Shown here: positions 27,701 through 42,700 of the stretch, in pieces
Layout: the number at the start of each line of letters is the position of its first letter
Position numbering within the stretch: position 1 is the first letter of the stretch
Assembly (NCBI GenBank): GCA_936450465.1
Contig: OW388299.1
Span: forward strand, 44,647,386 to 44,711,385
DNA length: 64,000 bases
DNA from: Gibbula magus
Lineage: Eukaryota; Mollusca; Gastropoda; Trochida; Trochidae
Direction of reading: 5' to 3'
The notes under the pieces: generated by a model
What the model was told of the DNA's origin: nothing
The model's database searches: none
Seen by the model: the letters and a program-made list of their open reading frames with translations, nothing else
Program-made: the position numbers and the translations under genes

Positions 27701-30700
27701 GATCGGTGATAGAACTTTCCCTTTAAAACTCTTACTCTTTGCAGGAGGAGTAATTGTGTTTGCGGTCAACTCGTTGCTGTATCTCAACCAGAGCGTTCCA
27801 CCCTACGGAGTCTCCCTCAACAGTCTGACGGACATGTCCTCATCATTTCCTCTACGTACGTTGCAGTTATCTCCCTTGTCCATGTGTTGGTTTAGTCACT
27901 AGGGGTGAAACGGTACGCTTGAGCTTCGGTTTGGTATGTTTTGCAATATAGGACACTCGATTCGGTACATTTTCGGTTCGGTACAAATGTCTTTCAATAT
28001 ATAAACTAAACCATAACAAATCACATGTCTTTCTTCTTAAGGAGAGATGGGACGATGAAACAAAATATTTTAGAATTCGTTTATTTTTTCAAAATAGCAG
28101 GTTTATTGTGTCTTTTATCCAAAAATGTAAGAAAATTTGGGGGTCACCGAACGATTTAAAGAGTTATCGGCATTAATAATAATACTCCCGTCGGTAAATT
28201 ACGCCATTTTTGACTGATTTGATGTATTTAGATGAAGCGCTCGCTTTCAACGAATAAGCTGTGAATCCTTTCATATACATTTCAGTTACATACGGGGATG
28301 CATAGCAAGTCTATATTTTTAAAATTAATGACACTGGAAAGAGAAACAAAATTAAATTAAGCACTTTTTATTTAAAACGACATTTTTTTTTATCGTTTTT
28401 CGCATATTCAACAAGATTTCTCACTGACACACATATTTTAGATATTGCTCAAAATAATGTATAATGTGCACATTTGAATAAACAAACGAATTCAGAAATA
28501 AAAATAGGGGGTCACCGGAGGTTTTTCATCACTTTAACGTCATCTTTTAAATTACCTTCATAAACATAAAAACCTAACGTCACGGCAATTTTGATGGTTT
28601 CAAGTGTAACTTTGACAGCCTACCGTGTAATCATTGTTGAACATACTATCAATCTAAGAGTACATGATGGAAGAATAACTAACAGTTGATTTTACCAGGC
28701 GATTTAAATTCGTCAGTAACTAAAGATACATATGTAATTCGAATAATACACACAGTAGCATATTTACCGCGAATATAGGTGACGATAACGTTATGCGGCA
28801 TGTCGTAAAATGACCGTTAAAAAGGCGTTGTGGAAGATTTAAGCACTTTTAGTTATTGTATGGATAATCGTATACCACAAACAACGTAATCCATATATTT
28901 TTAGACTTATTCACTACAATAATTTGTTGTCGCAAAATGTTACCGTAAGCGAGTTCGATTTCTGGGTCCCATCTCTCCTTAAGTAGTTTGTAGGGTGTGA
29001 AAATCATTTGGATTTTACAATTGTACAATTGAAAATATAATTGCATATGAGTTAATAATACATACTTGCTTAATTAAGTTATATATTTGGTATATACCGA
29101 AAAATCACGATGTACCGTGTACCGAACCGAAAGCAAAATACCGCGGTTCAACTTCTGTAGTTGTGAACTGTTTCACCCCTATTAGTCACACATCAATATT
29201 TATGTATGAACCAAACCAAAGGATCCAGCACTGTGCCAGTGTTTGGATGAGAAGCCCGATTAGCGATCATCAAATTGAAATTGTGACATTTCATTGGCTG
29301 TCAACATATAGAGCCGTTAGTAACCAACCATCAGCAAAATGAGAAAAAACTTGGTTTCTCAGTCAGGGAATATTTGAAGCCTGTGGATACTAACTCCTTA
29401 ATCGAACCAGATGCCAAGATGCATGTAAAGAATTTATTTATGTGGCATTAAAGCCCAAATCGTCCTACATTGATTTTGGTTATTCTTTGGATGTATATTA
29501 TCTGTATTTCAGGACGACAGGACCAGAAGATATCACTTGACGCTGCTCGAGCGTCGTTGATCTCTCACGACAGACTTGTTCTCTCACTGAAGGGAGGGGA
29601 ACTGTGAGTTAAGATATTCTCCGAATTAGTAACAATAGTGAATTATTTGACAGTATGACATGATAACTATATTTACCTCACCCGTAGAAGGCACTGCAGT
29701 AAAATATCTATGAGGCAATATTTAACTTAGTGTAATACTGCTGTACGTGTGACAAAGGATTATGTGCAGTTTAGACATCGCAACGTTAGTGCCAATGTCA
29801 CACTGGTGTCTGTCTCATGGAAATCTTAGTGTCGTCACACTGTTGGCATTTTATCTCATCAGGCCTGAAAGGCTTATGGCATGGCATGGTGTCCTCCATC
29901 CGTCTGTAAATTTTTCACATTTTCAACTTCTTCTCCATAACCAGGCAAATTTCATGTGCAGACTCCTTGGCCAATGGGGATTCTAAATTGTAGATTCCGT
30001 AACTCTGTGACCCCAAATGTAGGTTACATGGATCATGACCTAAAAACCTATTTTCATCTTCTTCTCAAGTATTAAAAGCTCTAAAAAGCTGAAATGTTTT
30101 GTTTTGTGCCAATGTGGATTCTAAATTGTAGATTTCGTAACTCTGTGACCCCAAATGTAGGTTACAGGGGTCATGACCTAAAAACCTATTTTCATCTTCT
30201 TCTCAAGTATGAAAAGCTCTAAAAAGCTGAAATTTTATGTATAGACAACTTGGCCAAATTACATTAAATTGTACTGCGCAAAGAAATTGGTCATTCCACA
30301 GGGGCTTGTATTGTCGAAAAACTAGAGACTAGAAAGCGCATGAAGTCCCCTGTGGATCATTCATTGTTGTTGTTTTTTTAAAACTTGAAATGCAAGGGTT
30401 TAGAAAATATTTTCAGGTATAGTTTGATTTATCAGACAGTTTGACCTTCATTTTGATGGTCATATTGAAGCAATGCTGACATGCCTACTATATTATACAG
30501 GTACGTGCTAACACTGGTTGTGGATGGAATGAGAAGTGTACGCAGTTTCCACTTCGACAAGGCGGCATCCAGTGTTCTCACCACGTGTGTAAGTAAAATT
30601 GGTTTATTGTTTGTCACCTTGAAGGTGGCTGAAATCTACAAAAGGATGTGTCTCCTGAAATTTATACAGTTCTTGGGTCTGGATTGAGTGCTAGAAATTG

Positions 30701-33700
30701 ATATTTCAGATTTAAAAAAGATAGATTAATCCTTCTATGAGATTTTGATACTTTGATTTGAACAAACAATCAATAACATTCTACAAAACAGTTTCCTGCA
30801 GTTTATCCTAAAACAAATTCAATAGTTAACATTCCTTATGCTCTACAGCTGACGTTTCATGTTTCATATACCAGTTACCTCCCTTGTTTACTGCAGATGT
30901 GTATGTGTGAGGAAGGTTTCCTGTTTCTTGGGTCCCGACTTGGCAACTCTTTGCTGTTGAAGTACGAGGAAAAGGATTTGGAGAAAACTGACAAAACCGA
31001 AGACAAGAAACAGGTGAGAATTGGAAGCTAGTAGCTTAAATTATGGCAATATGAAGCTGTATGATGGGCAATGACAGGCTTTTACATTGAAGGCTGATGC
31101 AGAAATTACAAAGGTGGAGGGGTTTAAAGGGGCAGTAGCACGTTTTTTGCAAATTTTATTTTTTTCAAATTTCCAAAATATAATGATAGTTTATGTCATT
31201 TATAAACACTTTAGAGGGTTAAACCATCTTATTACACAAACCAATTATTCAAAGTGGTAATAACGGTGATGCGTAAAAAGTAAAAATTGCATGGAGACCA
31301 TTTTATTGTGAACACATTTTATTATTTCAAATGACAAAAACGATTCCCATGACTTTACGAAACCATGTACACTCATTTTTAACTTGATTTCCCGAAGAGG
31401 GAAGGGTGTTTTACTATTGGTGACATTATCTTTCAAATTCATTTCATCAACTTATTTGAAAGAAAAAGCGTGCTACTGCCCCTTTAAATATTGTAAAGGG
31501 GAGGATCACTCATCGGTTTTTTTTATACGACTATGACTTTGAAACATCAAATTTGGTATGGAAGTAACCTATATGGTGCTGTTGTGCCCTCAAATTACCA
31601 AATTACTTTAAATTTTTTACCAAAAAAAAAACAAACTTTAGAGTTAGTTCGTTTCCGGAGCATAACTTTTTGACTTCAAAACTTCTGGTATGGATATTAC
31701 CTATGTGGGGGTGTTGTGCAGTTTAAATGTTTAAACTCAACTATTATTTCAAATTGTCATACTTTTTTTTTTTTTTTTGAACTTGAATACTTCAAATTTG
31801 TATGGGTAATTTTCAGTTGTGGTCTTGTGCCTTTTAGAGGTTTCCAGAATGTTCATTGAAAATTATTCTTATTCATTGACATGATTGACTACATAATTTC
31901 TCAAATTAGTTTTATGAAGGCGGTCAAACTACGGGCAGAGATGTGTGAGCTGTGCCCAATTTTGCCTTATATTTACTGTGAAAATTTGTACACCGGTTGT
32001 TAATTAATTAAATGTGTAAATATTTCAGTCGCAGACAGAACCAGCATCCAAAAAAAGGAAAGTGGAGGGAGCTGATCAACTAGGTAACTTATATTTTCAA
32101 AAAATGTCACTGTAACTTTGTTGAAGTTTCTTGACTCAATGCAATTAATGCATTATCTTCATTGTATTGGGGGCGGGATAGCGCAGTGGCAAGCGCGTTC
32201 GGCTTCGGATCAAGAGGTCCGGGGTTCAAATCCCGCCAGGGGCACGGCAACTTTGTCTGCAGTAGAGAACTGTTCTACACGCAGTAAAGTTTGGGTGCAG
32301 TGCTACACTGAATTTCAGCGTAGTACCACCCATGGTTCGCTAGTTCCAGTCGCTGCTCGCAGGATTCACCGCAGTGCATAGCCACATGGTGTTGCGGGCT
32401 TCCTCCCTGCCATAATACTAGCAGCCGTGATATAAGTTAAATACTCTTGAAACTCGTTAAACCCCAACTCACTCACTCACTCACTCACTCACTCACTCAC
32501 TCACTCACTCACTCACTCACTCACTCACTCACTCACTCACTCACTCACTCACTCACTCACTCACTCATTGTATTGCTTATACAACTTCTCTGAACTCCCC
32601 ACAGCGTCGGATGTGACTGAGATAGAGAATCTGGATGAACTAGAGGTGTACGGAGCTAGTGAAAACACTGCAGGGACAACCATCACATCTTATACCTTTG
32701 AGGTAAAGTATTCAAGGAGTATTTAATTCAGCACTTTCAAATGGGCTTATGACATCCGTTGTTGGTCGCTGTTTGCAAGTCATACAAATTCTTGTCACTC
32801 TTTTTACTTCTTATCCAGTAACATCGTCAAAACCTGGATTCACACTATTTACAATTGTGCGAAGTTTTTTCTTTTTCGAGATTCAAACCCCCCATCGTAA
32901 GAGTGAGGTAGCGGGATAACCACTCAACCGTTTCCAAAAGTGCATTATTCTTGTTGCTGAAAGTTTTGAGAAGAGCTAACTTGACTGTTTAATGTCCTTT
33001 TGTTAATTTGGTTCTAATCCCGCTAGACCATGGACTTATTCCTTGAAAGGTGCTTGACTTGCAGAATAATGTTTTCAATATGGTTTAAACAGATATTTTA
33101 AACTCTTCACATCTATATTTGCAATATAGTTAAAGAGATTTTATGAGCTCTTCATATCAATATTTGGAATATGGTTAAATAGATTTTATGAGCTCTTCAT
33201 ATCAATGTTTGGAATATGGTCAAAGAGATTTTATGAGCTCTTCATATCAATTAGCAATATGGTTATATAGATTTTGAGCTCTTCAGTCAGTAGAGCTTAG
33301 CTTTAGTGCTTGGATGTTGATAAATTCATTAATAAACCTAGATCAATTTACTGTTATGATTATACTTTGTAAGTATTAAGTCAAATTCTTTAAAGGTTTG
33401 TGACAACATCTGGAACATCGCGCCATGTGGACAAATCACTATGGGAGATCCTGTCTTCTTGTCTGAAGAGTTCAGCAACTCCCTTGACCCTGACCTTGAA
33501 CTTGTGACGACCTCTGGGTATGGCAAAAATGGAGCCCTGTCTGTTCTACAGGTAGGGTGTAACAACTGGCCGTTTTTAACATGTATTATGCCATTTGCAA
33601 TTCTGAAAAGCAAATAATATACCTAAGGGAGTAAAGTCTAAGTTGTTATCAAAATTTCTTTTTTATCCCACCGGTATGTAATACCGTGGGATATAGTCAT

Positions 33701-36700
33701 CACCCCGTCCGTCTGTCCGTCCGTTTGTCTGTCCATTCGTTCGTAATCATTTCGTTTCCGGAGCAGAACTCGAAAACCATTTATCATATCTTTCTGAAAC
33801 TTCACATATGTATTACACATTTACTGGAGTGATGCCTTTTGATATCTTCAGATTTTTTTTAATTCTATTTTTTTTTTACAAATTATGTGGGACCGGTGGG
33901 ATATGTCATCTTCTGATGACTCTTGTTAAAACATGCAAAAATTCTGTATGGATGTACAACTGCTTTATTACACAATAGTGATGTTTTGACAAAGATCTTT
34001 ATGCTTGAAAATGGTAATAGGATCGTTATATCATATTGTATAATGAATAAGTTGAATATCCTAGTCAGACTTGTTATATCTGTTCTAGAATGCCTCTCAA
34101 TAGTTATTTGAGTGAGTTGTAAATACAATGTATGAAATTAACTTGAAATGTAGCCAGTCCCAAAGTGTTATTTTGTCAATATAAATGGTAAATGAAAACA
34201 ATTTGTCAAAAAGTTACAAGCATCTGGGCTGTTGTTCTTACACTAGTCAAAATGACTTTATTTCCCAAAACAAGTAATGTTTTTATTTATTTAATGAAAA
34301 CTAAGCTATCCCCAATTATGTCTACCATTACCATTAAATTTCTGATTTCTGACTCAGATGCAACACTATATTATGTTAAATATTAAGATGATATATATTA
34401 ATAATGGTTTTGAAATTATTGCAGAGAAGTATTCGACCGCAAGTGGTGACGACGTTCGAACTGCCCGGATGTCGAGACATGTGGACTGTCTTCAGTTCTG
34501 TTCCTATCCTTGATGATGTATGTAAACATTTGTAATCATCTATATAATGTAGAAAATTATTCCGAAAATTCTCCATTAGTTTGCCATTAATTCGTCCAAG
34601 GCCTTTAAGGTTGAGGATGAAACTGATAGCCGAAGAAATGAAGATTTTGAAGACCATATCTAACATAATCTAGTTTCTTTTGACAAACTTCTGATGACGT
34701 TGCTCAAACACAATAAAAAAATTAGTATATATCGGCACACATTTGATATGCTAATTATTTCTCATATACTTGAAAATAACCATATTTGTTGATGTGAGTT
34801 ACTATTTTCGATACAAGCACTTGTGTGCATATCACATTTGCCTAGCAGCCATTGTTTTAGCATGAGCACCAGTGGTTTCATCTTTGAGATTTCGTAAAAC
34901 AATAGTTAACAGCATCATTGCAGCTAACCCTTGCTAGGTCCGCCATTTTCTGGCTATTTGTATTCAAATGGCATAGAATGGGTAATAGAGAAATTATTAC
35001 ACTTGAAAATGTGCTGTGTGACTTTTATGAAAGTCTTGCAAATGTGTGTGTTCTACACACATCGCTTGGGCAGTACAAAAATTCACACCCATTTCATAAA
35101 GACCATTTGACACACTTCCTAATAATATCTCTCAATCTCTATCTCTTTATGCTTTCCTGTTGTCAGGAGGCAGAGAAGGAAGAAGGAGAGAAAGAAGAAG
35201 AACCGAAACCAGAGATGAAGGGAGGACATGCTTTCCTCATCCTGACCCGGGCGGACACCAGCATGGTAGGATACGTAGAGAATTGATCCATGTGTCTTTA
35301 TTCATTCTATTTGTGTGAGATTCTTTTTATTGTCTAAAAAAAAATTTCCTTCATTTGTTTCGATGAAATATGTATATTTATCTCTGAACAGAGTACTGCC
35401 ATGTGATGTCATACCACTGTGATGTCATCCTGTTAATTACATCATGGCAATGTTTCAGTATTGTGAATCATTATTTTATTGTTACGTGCTGGACTGTGAC
35501 AAGGCATAATTTCCTGTCAAAACAATATCTCCTACAATATCTCCATAACCAATTTCAAAGCTTAACATCTCCCTGAACATGAAAAGATTCTTTTTGATTG
35601 TCCATCCCAAACTGAATTGAATAGAGGTAAGAATAGGCTAACTACCCGCCATCGCCACCAAAACTAAATATCATTTCCGAAATGTCACATCATAGTCCTG
35701 TTCATTATTCACGTCACCTAAAGTGATATTTTATCATAGGGCATAAAAAATATGAACCCTGATATGATTGCTCTCGTAGGTAATAAATCATTTATATTCA
35801 TGCCAAATCGATCACCAGTTTCATAAGTAAACAATATGTTACTTGAAGATTGAAAGAGAGACATAAAAACTGTCAAGCTAAACTAAAATAAATCTCCTAC
35901 TACAGGTGTTGAAAACAGGCCAGGAGATTATGGAGCTCGACCACAGTGGCTTCAGTACGGAGGCGCCGACCGTTTACGCCGGCAACATCGGCGCCAACTA
36001 CATCCTACAGGTCTGTTCCAAGGCAATCCGGCTCCTGGAAGGCGGTGAGTATTGACCCATGTTTTCTGAATATAAGCAAAGATTTCTTCTTTATTGTGTC
36101 ATTGATTTGTAATGATGTTCTTCCTTTTTAACTCGCTGCTAATAGTTGAGATGATCGGTGAATGACGTTGTATAATAACTCGCTCAGTTCCTGTTGGACT
36201 CAAGAGGGATTCTTACGGCCTAAAAGAAACATATTTTTCATAATTTAAAACTTTGTAATAATAAAATATAAGTATTTAGAGAATTTGTCTTTGGACTGAT
36301 AAAAAATATCTTGTTAAGCCGTAGAATAGCTTTTCACAATTATACCGCCAACGAATGACTTCACTTCTCATTCTTTTAATTCTTTTAACAAATGTGAGCT
36401 TTTCTTTGTCAAATTTTCATACCTAAAGTCACCAAAATAAAACCTTCTGTCATATGTTTCAACTGGATTGTTGGATTGCTTGATAATCATGTATCAATGA
36501 GACATATGAATGAACAGGAATGTTCCCACCAATTTTGATTTCCCAAAAAATTTCCTGATAGAACCCTCCTTTCGTCTGCTTGTTTTTAACACAATGAAAC
36601 ATGCAGTGATATCTAATATAAAACTCAACCCTCTCCTCGCAGTGAAACAACTGCAGCACATTCCGATGGACATCTGCATCATACGGTGTACGGTAGCGGA

Positions 36701-39700
36701 CCCCTACGTGCTCATCATGACGGAGGACGGGGGCTTTATGCTGCTCACTCTCAAACAGGACAGCTTCGGAACTGGCGTCAGACTCGCCGTCATGAAGCCA
36801 CAGATACAAACTGTGAGTGTTGGGTAGGCGGTTAAGCTAAAGTGACTTGAGTATCATGTTCTTTGTCATGGAAACAGACTTTTGCCAGTTCAGAGGTGTA
36901 TTGTTTGTTAGCTTCAGATCGACAGGTCGATGTTTTAAACAGTTCGGTGGCTTGGAAATTATCTACTGTTGACAATTTAGGAGTCGAAACCTGCGTTTTA
37001 CCGTGTTCACTAGTTCCAGTCTGCTCTGGCAGGTTTCACTACAAATAATGGCCTCAGTAAAATTTTGACCGATAGTGACATATGTAAGAGATTAACCCTT
37101 TTGCAGTGATATTTCAGCATATCATCTGCCATCACCTGTTCCAAGTATTCCCATTGATGTATGATTCCTGTAAATTGACCATGCAGAATGATCTGACACC
37201 ATTCAATTTACCTTGATAGCAAATCTAAGCTCAAATCACTTCACCTCTTTATTGTAACTTTGTCCTCCCCAGCAACCGCTAGTGGTGAGTACTGCCCTGT
37301 ACAAGGACCTGAGTGGGATGCTGACGATATCTCCTCTGAAGGCGGACAGTGGCCACAGTGAGAAGGTCAACAAACCAGTAGTTGAGAAACCCATCCTACT
37401 GGACAACAGGTACGCCTCATCTTATATGATGTTTTGTTAGATTTTGACAAATTTTGTCGTGGTTACAGCATCTAGGATAAAGATGTTGAGGTAAATATTT
37501 AGGAGAAAAACCTACTGTGTTTATAACTTTTCGTGAGTCTAATGTAGATTGGATACCAATTTTTTTTTATACCAAATTTTTTTTATTAATTGTATTTGAA
37601 AAATAGGCAGAATAATTGTTTTCAGGCTTTTGACATGATGATTTACCGTCGGAAAAACTCTCTCTTAGTGACAAGGACATTGTTATATTTCATGTTTTCG
37701 TTAACAAATACATTGTGAAAATATATCAGGCAGACCTACCTTTCACCTGTTCCAATTGAAAATATTCTAAAAACCAAATCTCGTCTAAAAATAGATCATT
37801 GAATACATCGTTGAAATCTCCAATGTCAAACATCACTAGAGTAGGGTCGATATTATCGCTATTATCGCTAGCGAAAGCCATTTTGAATGTTTGTTTACAA
37901 ACAGACATCCACTTGCCTTAGATTGATATTGATACACGGTAAAACGCCGTTCACAATAATCGTGTTCGAACCTCCGTTCGACCATAAAATAAACCAATCA
38001 AAAACAAGGATTTTAAGCTCATCAGGCCTGAAAGGTCCGATGGGCTTATGGCATGGCATGGTGTCCGGCGTCCATCCATCCGTCCGTACATCCGTTAACT
38101 TTTCGCTTTTTCGACTTCTTCTCCAGAATCAATGACTTCACAGAGTTGAAATTTTATGTGCAGACTCCTTGGCCAATGGGGTTCTAAATTGTAGATTTCG
38201 TGAGCCTGTGACCCCAAATGGAGTCACAGGGGTCACATCGTTAAAAACTGTTTTTCATCTTCTTCTCCACTTCCAAAAAGTCTGGAGAGCTGAAAAGTTG
38301 TGTGCAGACTCCTTGGCTAATGGGGATTCTAAATTGTAGATTTTGTGACCCCGTGACCCCAAATTGGGTCACAGGGGTCACATCCTTAAAAACCTATTTT
38401 CATCTTCTTCTCCAGTTCCAAAAGGTCTAGAGAGCTGAAAAGTTGTGTGCAGACTCCATGGCCAATGGGGATTCTAAATTGTAGATCTCGTGACCCTGTG
38501 ACCCAAAATGGGGTCACATCCTTAAAAACCTATTTTCATCTTCTTCTCCAGTTCCAAAAGGTCTAGAGAGCTGAAAAGTTGTGTGCAGACTCCTTTCCTT
38601 GGCCAATGGGGATTCTAAATTGTAGATCTTGTGACCCCGTGACCCCAAATGGGGTCACAAGGGTCACATCCTTAAAAACCAATTTTCATCTTCTTCTCCA
38701 GTTCCAAAAGGTCTAGAGAGCTGAAAAGTTGTGTGCAGACTCCTATGATAATGGGGATTCTAAATTGTAGATTTCTTGACTCTGTGACCCCAAATCCAAG
38801 AATTCTTAGTTTTCTCATTCCTACTTAGGTGAATCTAGAAATGAGCTGTCAGTCCTTTTGTAATTATACCCCTGTTACGAAGTAAGCGGGGGTATATAGC
38901 GGTCATTCTGTCCGTCCGTCCTTCCGTCCGGTCAATTTTCTCAAAAACCGTCAAAGGTACATCAACCAAACTTTGTACAGATGTTAACCATGTTCTTCCG
39001 ATCCCGCACAGACAATTTTCAATTTTCTGAGATTGATATTTTTTGTCGTTTCCATGGAAACGTCACTTTTTGGACTTAGTTTTATTGTGTTCAATGGGGA
39101 CAAGTTTTCTCGGATACTGTTCAACCTAGGTGAATGAAATTTTTGTTGTGAGTACTCATGACCATACTCTTTATCGAGTTCGAAAACCAGTTCGGAAATA
39201 TTATTTTTTACGGAGTTATGGCCCTTGAAGCTGAAATTGAACTTAGTACCAAAAGATCTGTGATGCTCCAATGGGGACAAGTTTTCTCAGAAACTATTAC
39301 ATCTAGGTGAATGAAATTTAATATGGAGGTAGTCCAGATGATACTCTTCATCGAGTTCGAAAACCAGTTCCGAAATATTATTTTTTACGGAGTTATGGCC
39401 CTTGAATCCGAAATTGAAGTTGGTACCAAAAGAACTGTGATGCTCCAATGGGGACAAGTTTTCTCGGAAACTATTACATCTAGGTGAATGAAATTTAATA
39501 TGGAGGTTGTCCAGATGATACTCTTCATCGAGTTCGAAAACCAGTTCCGAAATATTATTTTTTACGGAGTTATGGCCCTTGAATCCGAAATTGAAGTTGG
39601 TACCAAAAGAACTGTGATGCTCCAATAGGGACAAGTTTTCTCGGAAACTATTACATCTAGGTGAATGAAATTTAATATGGAGGTAGTCCAGATGATTCTC

Positions 39701-42700
39701 TTCATCGAGTTCAAAAACCAGTTCCGAAATATTATTTTTTATGGAGTTATGGCCCTTGAATCCGAAATTGAACTTTGTACCAAAAGAGCTGTGATGCTCC
39801 AATTGGGACAAGTTTTCTCGGAAACTATTACATCTAGGTGAATGAAATTTTACCTGTATGTAGTCCAGATGATACTCTTCATCGAGTTCACAGTCCAGTT
39901 CCGAAATATTATTTTTTAACGGAGTTATGAAGCCCTTGAATCTGTAATTGAACTTGGTAAAATTACCGGTGTGATGCCCTTATGGGAAAAATTAAGTTAC
40001 CTGAAAAATATTACATCTGGGTGAATGAATTTTTGTAATAACAGTCAGTTCCTAAAATATTTTTGGACAATATTATGATGCTTGAAGCTGTTTTTTAAAC
40101 ATAGTAACCTTCACATCTATAATTCTCAATGGACGGATAGCGGATGGCGGATGGCGGGGGTATGTGAGCCATGCTCACCTTTTTCTTGTTTTATTAACAA
40201 CATGATCTCACAGCTTCAACTTCTTTTCCATTTTTACCCATTAACTCTTAACCTGCAAATCGTGTGATAGCTTATTCCAATTGGCCACACAGAATAGATT
40301 TGCACTTACTAATAAAATAGGGGGCGGGATAGCGCAGTGGTTAGCGCGTTCGGCTTCGGATCAAGAGGTCCGGGGTTCGAATCCCGCCAGGGGCACGGCA
40401 ACTTTGTCTGCAGTAGAGAACTGTTCTACACGCAGTAAGGTTTGGGTGCAATGCTACACTGAATTTCAGAGTAGTACCACCCATGGTTCGCTAGTTCCAG
40501 CCGATGCTCGCAGGTTTCACCGCAATGCATAGCCACATGGCGTTGCGGGCTTTCTCCCTGCCGTAATACTAGCAGCCGCGATATAAGTGAAATACTCTTG
40601 AAAGCGGCGTTAAACCACAACTCACCTCACCTCACCTCACCACTAATAAAATAGTGTCAATGTGTGACTGTTTCAGTGCTATAGATGATGAGGACGAGCT
40701 CCTGTACGGAGATTCAGACACGTCTGCTTTAGCTGCTTCCTTCAACATGAGCACTCAGGAGGAGAACAAACACAGCAAGTAGGTTTATGATTGATGTGAT
40801 ACACTGGTATTTATGTTATACACTTGTTTTGTTTTTTTTACTCTCGCCCTAAATATGAATCACTTGTATTTAATGTGATACCCTGGTATTTAATGTGATA
40901 CGTTGGCCCAAAATGTGATACATTGGTATTTAATGTGATGCCCTGGCCTTAAATATATGATTCACTGGTAGTTTATCTTTTGCCTTGGTATTTAATGTGT
41001 TACATTGGCCCTAAATATGATTCATTGGTATTTAATCTCTTTCTTCGGTATTTAATGTGATACACTACCCTGAAATGTGATACAATGGTATTACATGTGA
41101 TGCACTGGTCTGTAATATGATACACTTGTATTTAATCTCCTGCCTCGGTATATAATGTGATACACTGGCCTGAAATGTGATACAATGGTTTTAAATGTGA
41201 TACACTGGTTTTTAATGTGATACACTGGTATTTAATCTCTTGCCTCGGTATATAATGTGATACACTGGCCTGAAAAGTGATACAATGGTTTTAAATGTGA
41301 TACACTAGTTTTTAGTGTGATACACTGGTATTTGATGTGATACACTGGTATTATTCTGCAAGAGTGGTATATGTGATACACTGGCATTAATGTGATACAC
41401 TAGTATTAAATGTGAAGCACTGGCACTATATTATGACACAATAAATTAATATTAAGAATATCTTTGTTTTGCAGACCACAAGGCAGAGCTAAGAGGGACC
41501 AGAAACCGACGTACTGGGCGATTATGTGTCGGGAGAATGGAGATATGGAGGTAAGGTGTATGATTGAAGAAGGATTCAAATTTGGATTCAAAAGTAGATT
41601 TCTGATTGGTCCATTTTATTCGTCAAATAACCCAAAATGTGCAGTGAAATGTTTTGTTGAGGGAATAAATATATTGCTCCCTGCAACAAGCATTCAACTT
41701 GCTTCTGGTGTGCTCCTGATTGCAATATAACTACCCATACACTGTTTCATGATGCAACCATAAATTATTTTGCTGTTCAAATGTACTTTCTGTGTGTTTC
41801 TCATGTCACTGATTTAAGTCTTCAAATGAAATAATTGAATGGTAAAACTTACTTGCATTATAAATACCCGTAGTCACTTCTTGATGCTACAATGAATTTT
41901 ATTGGTGATTTTAATAATCTGTCAATAAATTTTGTTAAGAACGCACCCATGGTTCGCTAGTTCCAGTCAATCCTCACAGTTTTCACTGCAATGCAAAGCC
42001 AGATGGCGTTGCGGGCTTTCTCCCTGCCATAATACTAGCAGCCGCGATATAAGTGAAATACTCTTGAAACTCACCTCACCTATGTAATATTATAATTTAT
42101 TACCCATAGGGTTAAATATAACCGAGTTAATATTATTGATATGAGCACATGTGCACATATCACGTTTGCCTAGCAACCATTGTTTCACCGCGACTTCCCG
42201 TATTTTGTCATCTATGACGTCATAAAACGATTGTTTGTGACGTCACTGTTGCTTGCCGTTGCCAGAGAAGTGGGTCATTTTATGACTGATTTACGCGAAT
42301 AAAAAGGAATAGAATGGGTAATAAAGAAATTATTACACTCGAAAGTGTGCCATATGACTTTTACGAAACTCGTGCAAATCTATGTATAACCCTCGCTCTC
42401 GCTCGGGCAATACAAAAATTCACACTCGTTTCATAAAAGTCATATGACACACTTCCTCGGGTAATAATCTCTATGTATAATTTCAGATCTACAGTGTACC
42501 GGACTTCAAGATGTGTTTCTACGTGAAGAACTTCCCGATGGGACACAAGGTTTTAGTGGACAGCGGCCAGATCATAGATACGTCTGTCAAACCAAGGTAT
42601 ATATTGAACCATTGCTGCTGATCATTTTCACCGCTAATCCAATTTCAAATGCAGAGAAATCGCCTTTTATTTAACTCTTTTCCACAATGTACCATTTTAG

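Noticed and set aside
34918..35286. 122-codon plus-strand frame as a separate gene
   Set aside because: Its end is CPSF1 exon 16 read into intron. The upstream part is an interspersed repeat.
39287..39811. 174-codon minus-strand frame of repeated 60-residue units
   Set aside because: It follows tandem DNA repeats of a transposon-like element in a CPSF1 intron. The repeat length being a multiple of three explains it.
40321..40395. Functional tRNA genes at 23750, 32170, 40321, 10375 and 55245
   Set aside because: The tRNA-like heads continue into shared bodies and microsatellite tails with target duplications, so they are SINEs.
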